This document shows, one piece after another, positions 33,647-44,400 of a stretch of DNA of 51,857 nt (the stretch's first letter is position 1; each line of letters begins with the position of its first letter). Source of the DNA: an uncultured Bacteroidota bacterium (GTDB taxonomy: Bacteria; Bacteroidota; Bacteroidia; Chitinophagales; Chitinophagaceae); NCBI GenBank assembly GCA_903927185.1, contig CAIYLW010000021.1, positions 1-51,857 on the forward strand, given 5' to 3'. Both the position numbers and the translations under genes were made by a program. The notes below the pieces were generated by a model. The model had not been told where the DNA came from. It saw only the letters and a program-made list of their open reading frames with translations, and searched no databases.

Positions 33647-36587
33647 ACTGTGCACTGTTTATTGGCAAACGAATAATAACGGTTGTACCTCCTTGATCTT
33701 CCTTATCAAATACAAATAAACTAATTTTCTTATCAATAGTCTGATTAATTAAATCAACCCTTCTCTCCAATGCCGACCCTGCAAAACTTTTATGATTAGC
33801 ATTAAGTGTTTTATTAATTTCCCTACTCCTGGTTCTACCAATTCCATCATCATCAATCTCAATTCGAATGTATTCTTTTTGTGAATCATCATAAGAAATA
33901 TGCACTTTTAAATTTCGTAACCCTTTTTTATGAAACAAACCATGTTTAATCGCATTCTCTATACATGGCTGAATGAACATAGGCGGGATCTGAATATTTT
34001 CTAAATCCATTTCTGGCTCAACAATAAAATTTACTGAAAAGTCCGACTCAAAACGGGCTTTTTCCAAATCAAGATACAATTCCAAAATATCAATTTCCTC
34101 TTTTAATGATATTGAGTTAATACTACTCGTATCAAGAATTTTTCTGATTAGCTCACTAAATTTTCCCATGTAGTTACTTACACTTCGCTTATCATTTTTA
34201 TAAACAAAACTTTGAATAGTATTCAACGCATTAAATATAAAATGGGGGTTCATTTGTGTAACAATTGTTCTCAATAAACTTTTACGTAGTTCATTTTGCA
34301 GTGTAAGTTTTTCAATTACAAACTGGTCTCTTTTTTTCATATTATAATAGAGTAGCCAAAAAATAATTGCACTAACACTACCAACCAAAATAACTACAAG
34401 ACTTATAAACCACCATTGCAGCCACCACGGGTATTTGATTACAAAATTAAAAACAATCGTATTTTTTGAACGTTCGCCTTGAAAGTTTACTGCATAAGCT
34501 TTGAAATGATAAGCTCCTGGCTTTAATGAGGCAAATGAAACTTTATAATCAGGCCCAATCAATACTTTCCAACTACTATCATTGGTACCTGTTAACTGGT
34601 ACATAAAATGTGTTGCTTCAGGATTTATATATGAAGGAGAAGATAAGTTAAATTGTAATGCATTTTTATTAGAAGCTAATTCCGAATTGTCTGAAATCTC
34701 ATTTCCGTCAATGCTATTAATTACTGATAACAAATAACACAATGGAGCATCCGCTTTAATTTCTGCAAATGAAAAACTATATTCCCTATTCTTCATAGCA
34801 AGAATTAATTTTTCATTCTCTTCATAAAAATCATATACAGTTCCATTAATTTCATCTGGAATTGAAATAGTATTTATTATTTTTCGAGTATTTAAATCAA
34901 ATACTTGCATGTATCCTGGTTCGTTCAACAGTAAATGATTGTGAAATTTTTTAATTTTTAAAACAATTTTTGAGGCCAGGCCCTCACTCAAAGAAATATT
35001 TTTGATTTGGTTTTCACTAATTATAAGTAGCCCAATATCAAAGGTTCCGACATAGGCTTCTTTATTATATTGCAGTATGCTTGCTGCACTTATTTGCTTT
35101 CCTTTAAATGATAAAAATTTGGGAATATCATTTACTATTAATGCAAGTCCAGATTTAAAATTTGCATAAATCTTTTTTGAATCTGGATCATAGTTTACAA
35201 TATTGCATCTGGAATATTGCAATACTTGTCGATGGTTTTCTACAGCATCCTTAAACTCAGATTGATACTTATTATTTTCAGCGTTTTTTTTATTAAAAAG
35301 ATATTTTTTAAAATTGGGTGTTAGTTTCACTTTCGAAAGCATCTGAGAAAATGCCAATAACATTGAAGAATCCGTGAATGATATATTCTTCAATGTACCT
35401 AATGAAGCAATTTCTAAGATATATTTTTGTTTTACAAAGATTTCATACAATCCTTTCGAGGGCCCCACTAATAAATGCCCATTGGGTAATGCAAATATTT
35501 TTTCAACGGATCCAGCTTTACTTTCTAGTTGATAAGACTGTATTGTTTTATTATCTTTTGTGATGTATATCAATCCTGCTTGTGTTCCATAAACCATTTT
35601 ATCTTCCCAGGGCAATATGGTTATAATGAAATCATTTTTTTTCAAAAAAAGATGTTCCACTTTTTGCCAGCCTTTATATTTACCAGGAGTTTTTCGTAAC
35701 CCTTCCTGTAAACTACTATACCATCTATTATTCCATCTGTCAGTAACTATGTCGGACAAATATTGTGAGCGAATGGAATCTTTACTATTTAACTTATAAG
35801 AAATATTCTGAGTATTTACCCAAATAGAATCATCACACTTAATGATTGTTTTTAATGAACCAGGAATTTTTTCTGCAGAAATTACAAAAAGAGAATCTTT
35901 TCTTTCAATTAATTTAAACAACCAATCTGTTTCATTATTATATCCATAGATAGTATCTTGAGTAATGATGGGAACGAAAAAGAAATGATTAGGCGCATTA
36001 GCCGGCATACTTTTAGGAAATATTAAAGGAATTTCGTGGAACCCATTTTTGTAATCATATCGATAAATGGTCTTTACTCCTAATAATGCATGATCGCGAA
36101 AAACGCATATTGATTTGGCAATAAAAGATCCATTCTTAGTTTTATAATACCGCCCTTTCATTGTTTTAGTATTACAAACAAATATGCCCTTCTCCGTTGT
36201 AACCACTATTTCAGAATCAAGGGGAAGCATCGAAGGGTAAGACTGTTCATTAGCAATATTATATTCTTGAAAAAGATTCATTTTCTCTTTCTCAATATAA
36301 AATAACTGGCCATTAAAATTAAAACACCAAATCCTACCCTGTTTGTCTTCACAAATACCTGAGATGCCAGTGGTAGTTTGATCATTATTAGTAAAATGTG
36401 TGAAATTTCTACCGTCAAAACGGCTAATGCCCAAAGTATGACTTACCCATAGATACCCTTTTGAATCTGGATATAAATCGAATACTTCCTCAGTGGGCAG
36501 ACCTTTTACAGCTTGCAAATTTTGTAACTGTGCAAATGAAAAATTACACTGAAAAAAAAGTGTCAATAATAATAACCATAAACGCAT
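33639..36587 (-). CDS. Two-component sensor kinase with Reg_prop propeller and Y_Y_Y domain
   Basis: This 982-residue membrane kinase has a signal/anchor N-terminus (LWLLLLTLFFQCNFSFAQ). It continues with a long periplasmic propeller of Reg_prop-type repeats (for example YPDSKGYLWVSHTLGISRFD near 42-61, EDKQGRIWCF). A Y_Y_Y domain (about 645-715, with YQLTGTNDSSWKVL and SLKPGAYHFKAYAVN) and one transmembrane helix near 725-748 follow. The His_kinase domain has phospho-accepting His782 in TQMNPHFIFNALN, and the ATPase part contains PPMFIQPCIENAIKHG and DDDGIGRTR. This is the LytS-like kinase layout common in Bacteroidota. The ligand is unknown; in related systems the propeller senses glycans. 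Confidence 0.93.
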   Translation of the reverse strand: MRLWLLLLTLFFQCNFSFAQLQNLQAVKGLPTEEVFDLYPDSKGYLWVSHTLGISRFDGRNFTHFTNNDQTTTGISGICEDKQGRIWCFNFNGQLFYIEKEKMNLFQEYNIANEQSYPSMLPLDSEIVVTTEKGIFVCNTKTMKGRYYKTKNGSFIAKSICVFRDHALLGVKTIYRYDYKNGFHEIPLIFPKSMPANAPNHFFFVPIITQDTIYGYNNETDWLFKLIERKDSLFVISAEKIPGSLKTIIKCDDSIWVNTQNISYKLNSKDSIRSQYLSDIVTDRWNNRWYSSLQEGLRKTPGKYKGWQKVEHLFLKKNDFIITILPWEDKMVYGTQAGLIYITKDNKTIQSYQLESKAGSVEKIFALPNGHLLVGPSKGLYEIFVKQKYILEIASLGTLKNISFTDSSMLLAFSQMLSKVKLTPNFKKYLFNKKNAENNKYQSEFKDAVENHRQVLQYSRCNIVNYDPDSKKIYANFKSGLALIVNDIPKFLSFKGKQISAASILQYNKEAYVGTFDIGLLIISENQIKNISLSEGLASKIVLKIKKFHNHLLLNEPGYMQVFDLNTRKIINTISIPDEINGTVYDFYEENEKLILAMKNREYSFSFAEIKADAPLCYLLSVINSIDGNEISDNSELASNKNALQFNLSSPSYINPEATHFMYQLTGTNDSSWKVLIGPDYKVSFASLKPGAYHFKAYAVNFQGERSKNTIVFNFVIKYPWWLQWWFISLVVILVGSVSAIIFWLLYYNMKKRDQFVIEKLTLQNELRKSLLRTIVTQMNPHFIFNALNTIQSFVYKNDKRSVSNYMGKFSELIRKILDTSSINSISLKEEIDILELYLDLEKARFESDFSVNFIVEPEMDLENIQIPPMFIQPCIENAIKHGLFHKKGLRNLKVHISYDDSQKEYIRIEIDDDGIGRTRSREINKTLNANHKSFAGSALERRVDLINQTIDKKISLFVFDKEDQGGTTVIIRLPINSAQYD

Positions 36588-36616
36588 ACTTAAATATAAG
36601 ATATAACTCTTTTATC

Positions 36617-36678
36617 AAATCTATTTAATACAGGAATTGGAAAAACATCCTCAGTTTTGATATTTCGAAAATAGATTT
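36617..36678. promoter_or_regulatory. 10-bp inverted repeat in the divergent kinase/GMC promoter region
   Basis: AAATCTATTT (36617-36626) and AAATAGATTT (36669-36678) are exact complements separated by 42 bp, lying between the divergent sensor-kinase and GMC oxidoreductase genes. They could be paired operator half-sites. Because the region is AT-rich, chance is possible. Confidence 0.3.
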
Positions 36679-36710
36679 ATTTAACTTCAATAAAATACAC
36701 CAATAATTTT

Positions 36711-38411
36711 ATGCCAACAGACTCTAGCTATTTAAACACTAAAGCGAAATCCAAAAATAGTTTTGATGCCATCATTGTTGGCTCTGGTATTACTGGTGGT
36801 TGGGCAGCTAAGGAATTATGCGAAAAAGGGCTAAAAGTTTTATTATTGGAAAGGGGTGGTCCATTAGATCATCCAAATTATCCAACAGCAAATAAAGATC
36901 CCTGGGAATTCCCATACCGTCATCATTTAAATAGAGAAGATAAAGAAGTGCATTATGTACAGAGTAGGCACTATTCATTTAGAGAAGAAACCAAACATTA
37001 TTTCATTAACGATCAAGAAAACCCTTACGAGGAAATTAAAAGATTCGATTGGATTCGTGCAAATATTATGGGGGGCCGTTCTTTACTATGGGCTCGCGCT
37101 TGTTATAGATGGACTGATGTAGATTTTGAAGCAAATGCAAAAGATGGGCATGGAACAGATTGGCCAATACGATATAAAGATTTAGCCCCCTGGTACAATT
37201 ATGTAGAGTCCTATATTGGAGTAAGTGGTAACCAGGATAAACTTGGTTACTTACACGATGGAATTTTTCAGCCTGCTTTTGAAATGAATATTGTTGAAAA
37301 AGATTTTCGTGACCAGGTTTCAAAGAAATATAACGATCGTCATGTGATAGTAGGGCGCTCAGCAAATCTTACACAATCTATCAATGAAAGATCTAAATGT
37401 CAATCTCGTGATTTATGTTATAGAGGTTGCCCCTGGGGTGCCTATTTCAGTTCTAATTCTTGTACGCTCCCTGCTGCAATTGCAACTGGCAATCTTACTA
37501 TCAGGCCTTACTCTTTAGTAAATCGTATCATTCATGATGAACAAAAACAAAGAGCAACGGGTGTGGAAATAGTAGATACCCAAACAAAAACAGTTGAAGA
37601 ATTCTATGCTCGCATATTATTTATCAATGCAGCTACTGTTGCCACAACATTCATACTTTTAAACTCAACATCGAACCGTTTCCCAAATGGCATTGGCAAT
37701 GATAGCGATCAAGTAGGCCGCAACTTAATGGATCATCATAAAGGCATTTCTATTTCGGCAGACGTAAGTGGATTTGAAGACAGTTATTATTATGGCCGCC
37801 GTCCTACCAATATTTATATTCCAAGATTTAAAAATATTCATAATCAGGAAAAGGATTTTATCAGAGGCTTCCATTTAGCAGGAACTGCTTATCGCAATAG
37901 AGGTTCAGGAGAGCATCCAATTGGAATGGAACTCAAAGAATCACTTACTGAACCCGGTGGTTGGAAAATAGGACTTTGGGCTTTTGGCGAATGTCTTCCA
38001 TATGCCGATAATCGAATCACACTAAACCACAAAAAGACAGATGCTTTTGGCCGTCCACAATTAAGCTTCGATTGTTCTTTCCGTGATAACGAAAAAAGTA
38101 TGTCTGCCAATATGATTGAAACAGCCAAAGAAATGCTGGCAAAAGCAGGTTATCAAAATATTAGCGACCAATCAAAAATGTCTTTCCCGGGAAACGCAAA
38201 TCACGAAATGGGAACAGCACGCATGGGCAAAGACCCAAAGACATCAGTACTAAACGCATTTAATCAAATGTATGCAGTGAAAAATATTTTCATTACCGAT
38301 GGCTCTAGTATGGCATCTAGCTCATGCGTGAATCCGAGTTTAACTTATATGGCACTAACCGCCCGTGCATGCGATTATGCAGTAAATGAGTTAAAGAAAA
38401 ATAATTTATAA
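36711..38411 (+). CDS. GMC-family FAD oxidoreductase
   Basis: The 566-residue flavoenzyme has the FAD-binding GSGITGG motif (24-30) in DAIIVGSGITGGWAAKEL, an ADP-ribose acidic end in VLLLERGG, and the C-terminal GMC domain with NHEMGTARMG and ITDGSSMASSSCVNPSLTYM, including the His and Asn positions used in sugar/alcohol oxidation. Relatives are gluconate, glucose and related alcohol dehydrogenases. There is no Tat or Sec signal and no adjacent small subunit or cytochrome gene, so it appears to be a soluble stand-alone member. The Cys-rich segment CQSRDLCYRGCPWGAYFSS near residue 226 is notable and could bind metal or stabilise the fold. Confidence 0.92.
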   Translation: MPTDSSYLNTKAKSKNSFDAIIVGSGITGGWAAKELCEKGLKVLLLERGGPLDHPNYPTANKDPWEFPYRHHLNREDKEVHYVQSRHYSFREETKHYFINDQENPYEEIKRFDWIRANIMGGRSLLWARACYRWTDVDFEANAKDGHGTDWPIRYKDLAPWYNYVESYIGVSGNQDKLGYLHDGIFQPAFEMNIVEKDFRDQVSKKYNDRHVIVGRSANLTQSINERSKCQSRDLCYRGCPWGAYFSSNSCTLPAAIATGNLTIRPYSLVNRIIHDEQKQRATGVEIVDTQTKTVEEFYARILFINAATVATTFILLNSTSNRFPNGIGNDSDQVGRNLMDHHKGISISADVSGFEDSYYYGRRPTNIYIPRFKNIHNQEKDFIRGFHLAGTAYRNRGSGEHPIGMELKESLTEPGGWKIGLWAFGECLPYADNRITLNHKKTDAFGRPQLSFDCSFRDNEKSMSANMIETAKEMLAKAGYQNISDQSKMSFPGNANHEMGTARMGKDPKTSVLNAFNQMYAVKNIFITDGSSMASSSCVNPSLTYMALTARACDYAVNELKKNNL

Positions 38412-38418
38412 AGTTTTG

Positions 38419-40503
38419 CTACTTCATCTTCCTATCAAAAAAGTCGGCTGCTGAATGATATCCCTTTAGCCAGTTTTTATGTAATAAGAAATCATGGATA
38501 TCATCTGGAAAAACCAATTCTTCGAAATAAATTTTTCGCTCCCTTAATTTTTCTGCCATCATTTCGGTTTGCTCAAAAGGAACATTCCGATCATCATCAC
38601 CATGAATAAATAATACTGGCGACTTCCATCCATCAACACTTGAAATCGGAGAAGCGGCTAAAGCTATTTTTGCAAATGCTGCTCTTGTTGCAGGATCATA
38701 ATTAGCCACCCAATTTTTCATTTCCTGATTCCAATCATGCACGCCATGAATATCTACTCCACATGCAAAAATGTCTGAGTTCCTACTTAATCCCATAGCA
38801 GTTAAATATCCACCGTACGACCCACCCCAAAGACCGATACGTTTATTATTTACATCAGATCTTTTTTGTAACCACTGTCCTGCTGACACCACATCATTGT
38901 ATTCACTTCCACCATTTGCACCGTAATGCAATGCTTCCCTAAATTCCATTCCATATCCAATACCACTTCTATAATTAACTGCCAAAACGATATATCCTTT
39001 TGATGCATAATATTGGTTCATCCCGTAGTCTTTTGAATAATAGCCCATATAATGAAAGCCTTGCAGCATCTGCCTTCTAGAGCCTCCATGAAAAAATACA
39101 AGTGCAGGATATTTTTTGTCTTTCTGATACCCTGGAGGCAAAAACAATTGACCATGAATAGTAATATTATCCTTACTCTGAAAATTTACAATGGATGGTG
39201 TAACTAATAATTTGTCGGGGAATGAAGCAGGAAATAAGGATACTCCTACTTTTTCAAAACCAGTTTCTGATTTTATAATGGTTGGCCAACCCGGACTTGT
39301 TACTGTTGAACGTAATACGGCAACTCCGGTACTAAGATTAACAGGCGACCACTCAATACCTTCACCTTTTGTTAATTGTTTTGCTTTGCCATCTTTCGCA
39401 TTTACTGTCCAGATATGCCTCCTATGACTATCTCCAATATTAGTATTATAGATAATCGATTTTTGATCCATTGATAACTGCATATACTCTACTTCCCCAT
39501 CACCTGGAGTAAGCAGTTGGGCTTTACGATTTGCCATTTCAGAAAAAATAGGAATCGAATATAAATGTTGCCAGCCATCTTTTTCCCAAGGAAACACCAA
39601 CTGATTATCTGCCGTCCACAGCAATAAATTATCTGCAACTGGAAAGCCGGTATATAAAATACTTCCACGCCCCTCATCCGCCTTCCAAATTTCTTTTGCT
39701 TCATTTTTTGCTAAGTCAAATAAATGTATGCTCCAAGGAAATCCTTTTCTTAATTCAGTAAAGGGAAGCAACCCACTTCTAGAAGGAATACGGATATACG
39801 CAATATATTTCCCATCGGGAGACCATGCTGGTTGTAGATCATTATCAATAGAGGGATCAAGATATCCTACTGATTTTTGTGAGAAATCATAAACCCCTAA
39901 AAAAGCATGATCAGATCGATGACTGATGAAAGCTAATTTTTTACCATCGGGTGAAAATCGCAGGTCACCAATTACACCTCTGGCTTCAAATAATTGTGTA
40001 GCCAATTTAGTGGAATCTGTAACAGAAGACTGCCAGGCTTTCCCTTTAAAACTATATAAAACAGTTTTTCCATCTGGTGAAACAATTGCATTATTTCCTA
40101 CTCCTATTTTTCTTAATCCAGACCCATCAGTATTGGCAACCCAAATCATTTCTCCCGTTTTCTCCTGCAAAAAAGCCGGATTTGCAGCTTCACCTGCACC
40201 ATTATTATTATTTCCTTCATGATAAAACAAATAACTACCATCCATAGAAAACTGAAGCCCACCGATTTCAATTCCGTCATCACTATGATGCTTTGTAATT
40301 TGTTTAGGAGTGTATGCTGGCGCTTCTCCGATAAATATATTTCTTACCCCTTTATCATTAAACACCCATGCTAACTGTTTCCCATCCACCGAACTCCGCA
40401 ATTCTGTTGGAAAGGGTGCAGACATAATATTTTCAATAGTAACCTGGGCTTGCACACATGTAAACAAAAGGTATACTGTTGCAGTAATGAAGAGTTTTTT
40501 CAT
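38419..40503 (-). CDS. Secreted S9-family prolyl-oligopeptidase-like peptidase
   Basis: The 694-residue enzyme has a signal peptide (LFITATVYLLFTCVQAQ). The N-terminal propeller contains PD40/TolB-like repeats (SPDGKTVLYSF, then FSPDGKKLAFISHRSDHAF, then WSPDGKYIAYIR). The C-terminal alpha/beta hydrolase has the triad Ser562 in GLWGGSYGGYLT, Asp638 in HGDDDRNVP and His670 in DDIHDF. S9 peptidases cut short peptides, often after proline or acyl-amino acids. Its 3' end is 7 bp from the convergent GMC gene. The promoter region is shared with the divergent barrel gene at 40678. Confidence 0.94.
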   Translation of the reverse strand: MKKLFITATVYLLFTCVQAQVTIENIMSAPFPTELRSSVDGKQLAWVFNDKGVRNIFIGEAPAYTPKQITKHHSDDGIEIGGLQFSMDGSYLFYHEGNNNNGAGEAANPAFLQEKTGEMIWVANTDGSGLRKIGVGNNAIVSPDGKTVLYSFKGKAWQSSVTDSTKLATQLFEARGVIGDLRFSPDGKKLAFISHRSDHAFLGVYDFSQKSVGYLDPSIDNDLQPAWSPDGKYIAYIRIPSRSGLLPFTELRKGFPWSIHLFDLAKNEAKEIWKADEGRGSILYTGFPVADNLLLWTADNQLVFPWEKDGWQHLYSIPIFSEMANRKAQLLTPGDGEVEYMQLSMDQKSIIYNTNIGDSHRRHIWTVNAKDGKAKQLTKGEGIEWSPVNLSTGVAVLRSTVTSPGWPTIIKSETGFEKVGVSLFPASFPDKLLVTPSIVNFQSKDNITIHGQLFLPPGYQKDKKYPALVFFHGGSRRQMLQGFHYMGYYSKDYGMNQYYASKGYIVLAVNYRSGIGYGMEFREALHYGANGGSEYNDVVSAGQWLQKRSDVNNKRIGLWGGSYGGYLTAMGLSRNSDIFACGVDIHGVHDWNQEMKNWVANYDPATRAAFAKIALAASPISSVDGWKSPVLFIHGDDDRNVPFEQTEMMAEKLRERKIYFEELVFPDDIHDFLLHKNWLKGYHSAADFFDRKMK

Positions 40504-40524
40504 AACATCAAGTTAAGAAATTAC

Positions 40525-40547
40525 TAGAAACCAATTTCAAGTTTCTA
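40525..40547. promoter_or_regulatory. Dyad TAGAAAC-N9-GTTTCTA, copy 1
   Basis: A perfect 7-bp inverted repeat (40525-40531 with 40541-40547) in the gap between the divergent S9 peptidase and barrel genes. A second dyad with the same AGAAAC/GTTTCT arms lies 71 bp further on. Confidence 0.4.
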
Positions 40548-40596
40548 TTGACCGATTTTATAAAAATTTTAAAACTCAAAATCCTAGACTTGTACC

Positions 40597-40626
40597 AGAA
40601 ACTATTAGTTGTTTCTTTTAACAACT
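40597..40626. promoter_or_regulatory. Dyad copy 2 overlapping an alternative hairpin
   Basis: AGAAAC-N8-GTTTCT (40597-40616) repeats the arms of copy 1. Its right arm overlaps a second stem, AGTTGTT-TCTTTT-AACAACT (40607-40626). The two stems cannot form together. The element ends 51 bp before the ATG at 40678. Confidence 0.4.
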
Positions 40627-40677
40627 CTATAGTAAACATATCAGTAAAGAATAGGTCTGATTTTAAAAATAGCGAAG

Positions 40678-41382
40678 ATGAAAAAATATATTTTAAGCAG
40701 TTTGTTGCTACTCATTTTGGGTATTCAATTTTCATATGCTCAAGTAAGCATTGGTGTAGGTGTTGGCAGAGGGGCATATGGTTATGGTAGATATGGGGGT
40801 TATTACGGGAACTCTATGAATAGAAATAATAGGTATCCACAAAATGCCAGAAGAGATTCTTTGTTGCCAAAATTTGAACCAAAAATCAGCATCTCCTTGG
40901 GTGCCGGGTTTCCCAATTTAGACGCCAATCAATTTGCCGGTTTTTTTAATTATTATAAAGGAACATCATCGCAATCCGCACCAATCATCGGTTCTATTGA
41001 TTATCAATATAGCAGAACTTCCAGCGTTGGACTGATGATTACCCATGGTAAGGTAACTGCGCCATATTATGACAACTCTGGCAATCAGGCATTAACAGGG
41101 TCTCTCGAGAATTGGAGTGTGATGGTAAACCTGATGAATTATATGCCTACTTCTGGTATTATTGAACCTTATATAAGAACTGCAATTGGTGTAAATATCT
41201 GGAATCAAAATTATACAGATGCGCAAGGCAATAAAATGGGAGTTGTTACTGAACCAAGTATGCTGGCTTACCAGATTTCATTGGGAGCAAACTTCAGCCT
41301 TTCAAAAAATCTAATGTTTTATACGGAAGCAGGCTATGGTAAATATATATTACACGCTGGGTTAAAGTTTCAAATAAAGTAA
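40678..41382 (+). CDS. Small outer-membrane beta-barrel protein
   Basis: The 234-residue protein has a clear signal peptide (MKKYILSSLLLLILGIQFSY, cleavage near YAQ). After it comes a Gly/Tyr/Asn-rich stretch (GVGRGAYGYGRYGGYYGNSM, about 29-48), possibly a surface linker. The rest is alternating beta-strands such as ISISLGAGFPNL and SSVGLMITHGKVTAPYY, with a final strand KYILHAGLKFQIK. The pattern fits a small (about 8-strand) outer-membrane barrel of unknown ligand. The 5' region carries two inverted repeats. Confidence 0.75.
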   Translation: MKKYILSSLLLLILGIQFSYAQVSIGVGVGRGAYGYGRYGGYYGNSMNRNNRYPQNARRDSLLPKFEPKISISLGAGFPNLDANQFAGFFNYYKGTSSQSAPIIGSIDYQYSRTSSVGLMITHGKVTAPYYDNSGNQALTGSLENWSVMVNLMNYMPTSGIIEPYIRTAIGVNIWNQNYTDAQGNKMGVVTEPSMLAYQISLGANFSLSKNLMFYTEAGYGKYILHAGLKFQIK

Positions 41383-41398
41383 TAGCTGAGTAGTTGAA

Positions 41399-41436
41399 AT
41401 AATTTATAAATTATAAGTATATTCATTTCAACCATT
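41399..41436 (+). promoter_or_regulatory. Palindrome and shared leader element ahead of the tricorn-like gene
   Basis: ATAATTTATAAATTAT (41399-41414) is a perfect 16-bp palindrome. Two bases later, GTATATTCATTTCAACCATT (41417-41436) repeats the leader found at 15055-15073 ahead of the rhamnosidase gene, with one extra T. The ATG is at 41458. Confidence 0.4.
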
Positions 41437-41457
41437 CTAATACGCCAAAACTTATTT

Positions 41458-44400
41458 ATGCTAATCAAAAAACTTTTCAAAAGCGCATTGCTTTTGTTTG
41501 TACTTGCTATTACTATTCAAACTAAATCCCAAGGAACAAGATTACTTCGACAACCCTCTATCAGTAACACTGCAATTGCTTTTATTTATGGAGGCGATAT
41601 TTGGGTGGTTAATAAAAATGGAGGTGAGGCAAAGCGAATTACCAGCACGGCAGCAGTTGAAGAAGATCCTCATTTTTCTCCCGATGGACAAACCATCGCA
41701 TTTACTTCAAACCGTTCCGGCATCGATGCTGTTTATACAGTTTCAGCAGACGGTGGAATTCCAACTCGATTAACATGGTTTCCCTCTGCTTCGTTCGCTA
41801 GAGGTTGGAGCCCAGATGGCAAAAAAATATTGTACGCATCCTACCGCGAAACCGCTCCCACAGGCTATTGTAGACTATGGACGGTTTCTGCTACTGGCGG
41901 ACCATCTACATTATTAGCTGCTCCATTTGCCTATGATGGTGCATTCTCAACTGATAACAAAAATCTGGTGATTGATAGGGTGAGTCGTTGGGATGTAGAA
42001 TGGCGCCATTATCGCGGCGGACAAAATACACCCCTACGTATAATGGATCTAAATTCTTTATCGGAAAAAGAAATTCCAAGTAATAGTACTATGGATAAGT
42101 ATCCAAACTGGATAGGTAATGATATCTACTTTTTATCTGATCGCAACTTTATCATGAATGTATTTGCGTATCAATCCTCTACAGGAACTGTGCAACAAAT
42201 TACTAATCTTCCAAAGGGTGATATCAAATGGCTTTCCGGAAATGGGAAGGAAATGGTATACGAACATAATGGCTATTTACATTTGCTAGATCCATTAACA
42301 GGAAAAAGTAAACAGTTAGAAATAAATGTAAGTGGCGATTTTCCTTGGTCAGAAAATAAATGGGAAAATGTAACAGCCCGTGCAGACAATGCTTCCTTAT
42401 CTCCAAGTGGCAAACGCATTATATTAGAAGCAAGAGGAGAAATATTCACTGTGCCTGTTGAAAATGGCGATACAAGAAATATCACACAAAGCTCTGATGC
42501 TGCAGATCGTAGACCGATATGGAGTCCGGATGGAAAACAAATTGCTTGGTTCTCTGATAAAGGTGGAGAATCTTATGCATTGTACATCACTGATCAGGAA
42601 GGTAAAACTTCACCTCGAAAAATTTCAATAGGTGAATCAAAATTGGCGTGGACTCCCACTTGGTCGCCCGATAATAAATTTATCGCTTTCGTAGACAATG
42701 CTGTGCGCGTCATAGTTATTGAACTCTCTACTGGAAAAATTACTCAAGCAGATATTGGTGGTGTGAATATTGAGAGAGAGAATATGGCTTTGAGCTGGTC
42801 GCCAGATTCAAAATGGTTGGCTTATACCAAAACTGCTTCGAACCATTTTAGAAGGATCACAGTCTGGTCATTAGAAACAGGTAAAGCAACTGCCATCACT
42901 GATCCGATGGGCGATGCCATTGCTCCTTCCTGGGATATGGGTGGAAGGTATTTGTATTTCTTAGCAAGTACCAATAAAGCATTAGGATCGGGATGGGCTA
43001 ATACGAGTAGCATGGCCGCTAAACCTAGTTTTGCAGCTTATCTTATAGTACTGCGTAAAACAGACCCCACTCCTTTTCCCTTAAAGAGTGATGAAGAACC
43101 CGATAGTACCAAAGAAGTAAAAAAACCAAAAGACACCAGCAATGCAAAAGCGGTAAAAATTGATCTAGAAAATATCGATCGCAGAACACTCGCACTCACC
43201 GCTGTAACTGAAGGAGAATATGATCAAACATTCAGTGGCCCAAAAGGAACCGTGTTCATCACAGCAGGCCCAAGTATTAGTAAATTCAGTATTGAAACAA
43301 AAAAAATCGAAGAGTTTGCAAAAGGCACCGATGTAAACGTTTCTGCAAATGGCGAAAAAATATTGTTTAAATCGGGCGATACCTGGCGCGTTGTTTCCAC
43401 TGCAAATCCGCCAACTCCTGCACAAGGAAACGTTACAGTAAATCTTCAAATGCAACTAAATCGCTTAGAAGAATTCAAACAAATTCTTACCGAAGCATGG
43501 CGATACGAACGCGATTATTTCTACGATAAAAATTTACATGGCAGAGATTGGCAAGAAGTATATGATTACTTTATTCCACTTGCTCCTTATATCAAACACA
43601 GATCCGATTTAACCTATGTACTCGATCAGATCGGTGGTGAGTTATCAGTTGGACATAGTTTTGTTTTTGGAGGAGATTACCCTTCAGTTGAAAAAAATAC
43701 TGCCAGTGCATTAGGTGCGGATCTTGTATTAAACAATGATCAATGGCAGCTAAAACGTATATACAATACAGAGAGTTGGAATCCAAGCTTATCAGCACCT
43801 TTAGCACAACCCGATTTAAAAATCGAAGAAGGAAATTATATTCTCGCAATTGACGATAAACCTCTTTCAGCTGATATCGATCCCTATCAATTATTAAATG
43901 GCAAAGCAAGCCTACAAACCACTTTATTGGTGAATAATAAAGCTTCTAAAGAAGGAGCTTGGACCATTAAAGTTTCACCCATTGCATCTGAAAGCGCATT
44001 GCGTCAACGCGCATGGGTAGAAGACAATCGTAGAAAAGTTGCAGAACTCTCAAACGGAAAATTAGGATATGTATGGGTGCCCAATACCGCCGGACCAGGC
44101 TTTGTTTCTTTTAACCGTTACTATTTTGCACAACAAGATAAAATGGGTGCCGTGATCGATGAACGTTTTAATGGCGGAGGATTATTAGACGATTATATGG
44201 TTGATCTAATGATACGTCGCTTGCGAGCTGCTGCAACAAACGAAGTACCAGGTGGTGTTCCATTTAATTTACCTGCAGGTATTCTCGGACCAAAAGCATT
44301 ATTGATCAATGAACTTTCTGGTTCAGGAGGCGACTTCTTTCCATGGGCATTCCGACATCAAAAAGTAGGACCATTAATTGGTACCAGAACATGGGGAGGT

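Noticed and set aside
36711..38411. Tat signal on the GMC oxidoreductase
   Set aside because: The N-terminus has no twin-arginine motif or hydrophobic segment before the FAD-binding motif.
40548..40790. 80-residue frame overlapping the barrel gene start
   Set aside because: It overlaps the signal peptide region of the clear barrel gene in another frame, has no family resemblance, and covers the inverted-repeat region.
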